Both the position numbers and the translations under genes were made by a program. Positions 14,606-14,673 of a stretch of 14,673 bases of DNA are shown in pieces. How positions within the stretch are numbered: position 1 is the first letter of the stretch; each line of letters begins with the position of its first letter. Source of the DNA: Lachnospiraceae bacterium (GTDB lineage: Bacteria; Bacillota; Clostridia; Lachnospirales; Lachnospiraceae). The stretch spans positions 1 to 14,673 of the forward strand of contig JAILOA010000044.1 of assembly GCA_024691065.1 (NCBI GenBank), written 5' to 3'. The notes under the pieces are model-generated. The model saw only the letters and a program-made list of their open reading frames with translations. It ran no database searches and was not told the DNA's origin.

Positions 14606-14634
14606 ATTATAACTGTTAATTATGAACTTGTAAT
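14606..14634 (-). promoter_or_regulatory. Promoter of the candidate small RNA
   Basis: On the minus strand, ATTACA (14629-14634, four of six to consensus) and a perfect TATAAT (14606-14611) are 17 bases apart. The predicted start falls exactly at the first base of the GAAA-capped hairpin. Confidence 0.5.
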
Positions 14635-14673
14635 GTTATAAATGTAAATAAAATGTAAACAAATATAAATAAA

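Overview
The window looks like a chromosomal segment from a low-GC Gram-positive, most likely a Lachnospiraceae-type clostridium (Butyrivibrio/Roseburia/Eubacterium-like). The base composition is AT-rich and strong GGAGG ribosome sites are common. The NAD-dependent ligase is of the divergent 'SWKLDG' type that I associate with that family. The glutaminyl route to Gln-/Asn-tRNA (gatCAB) and a YifB-dprA pair are also present. I see no insertion sequence, prophage, CRISPR array or rRNA.

Left arm (1-7560), all on the minus strand. Read in transcription order from right to left it holds: gatC-gatA-gatB (tRNA-dependent amidotransferase, one operon with a 1-nt gatA/gatB overlap); a small stand-alone PilZ (c-di-GMP receptor) gene closed by a terminator; a duplicated AT-rich intergenic repeat; tRNA-Arg(CCG) with its own promoter; an exported/membrane-anchored protein of unknown function followed by a hairpin; an RluF-like pseudouridine synthase; and ligA, which runs off the left edge after 459 codons.

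Right arm (7849-14408), all on the plus strand. It starts at a divergent intergenic region with good promoters facing both ways (7653-7681 minus, 7787-7815 plus). First comes a polyprenyl-phosphate sugar-1-phosphate transferase, then a histidine kinase and an OmpR-type response regulator in what looks like one operon. After a T-rich spacer and a near-consensus promoter come a YifB/ComM-family AAA+ ATPase and dprA, the single-strand DNA / RecA-loading protein of natural transformation.

Right edge (14409-14673). No protein gene fits here. The minus strand carries a compact promoter - GAAA-capped hairpin - CU-rich linker - strong terminator arrangement that reads as a small RNA of about 89 nt with an anti-Shine-Dalgarno segment.

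The oddest coding features are in the gat operon. GatA carries a roughly 60-residue Asn-rich insert made of 15-bp tandem repeats. GatC carries a 99-bp in-frame duplication that retains a 44-bp nearly perfect repeat. Both proteins are therefore clearly longer than usual for their families. The strongest candidate for something undescribed is the small RNA at the right edge; the gat inserts come second.
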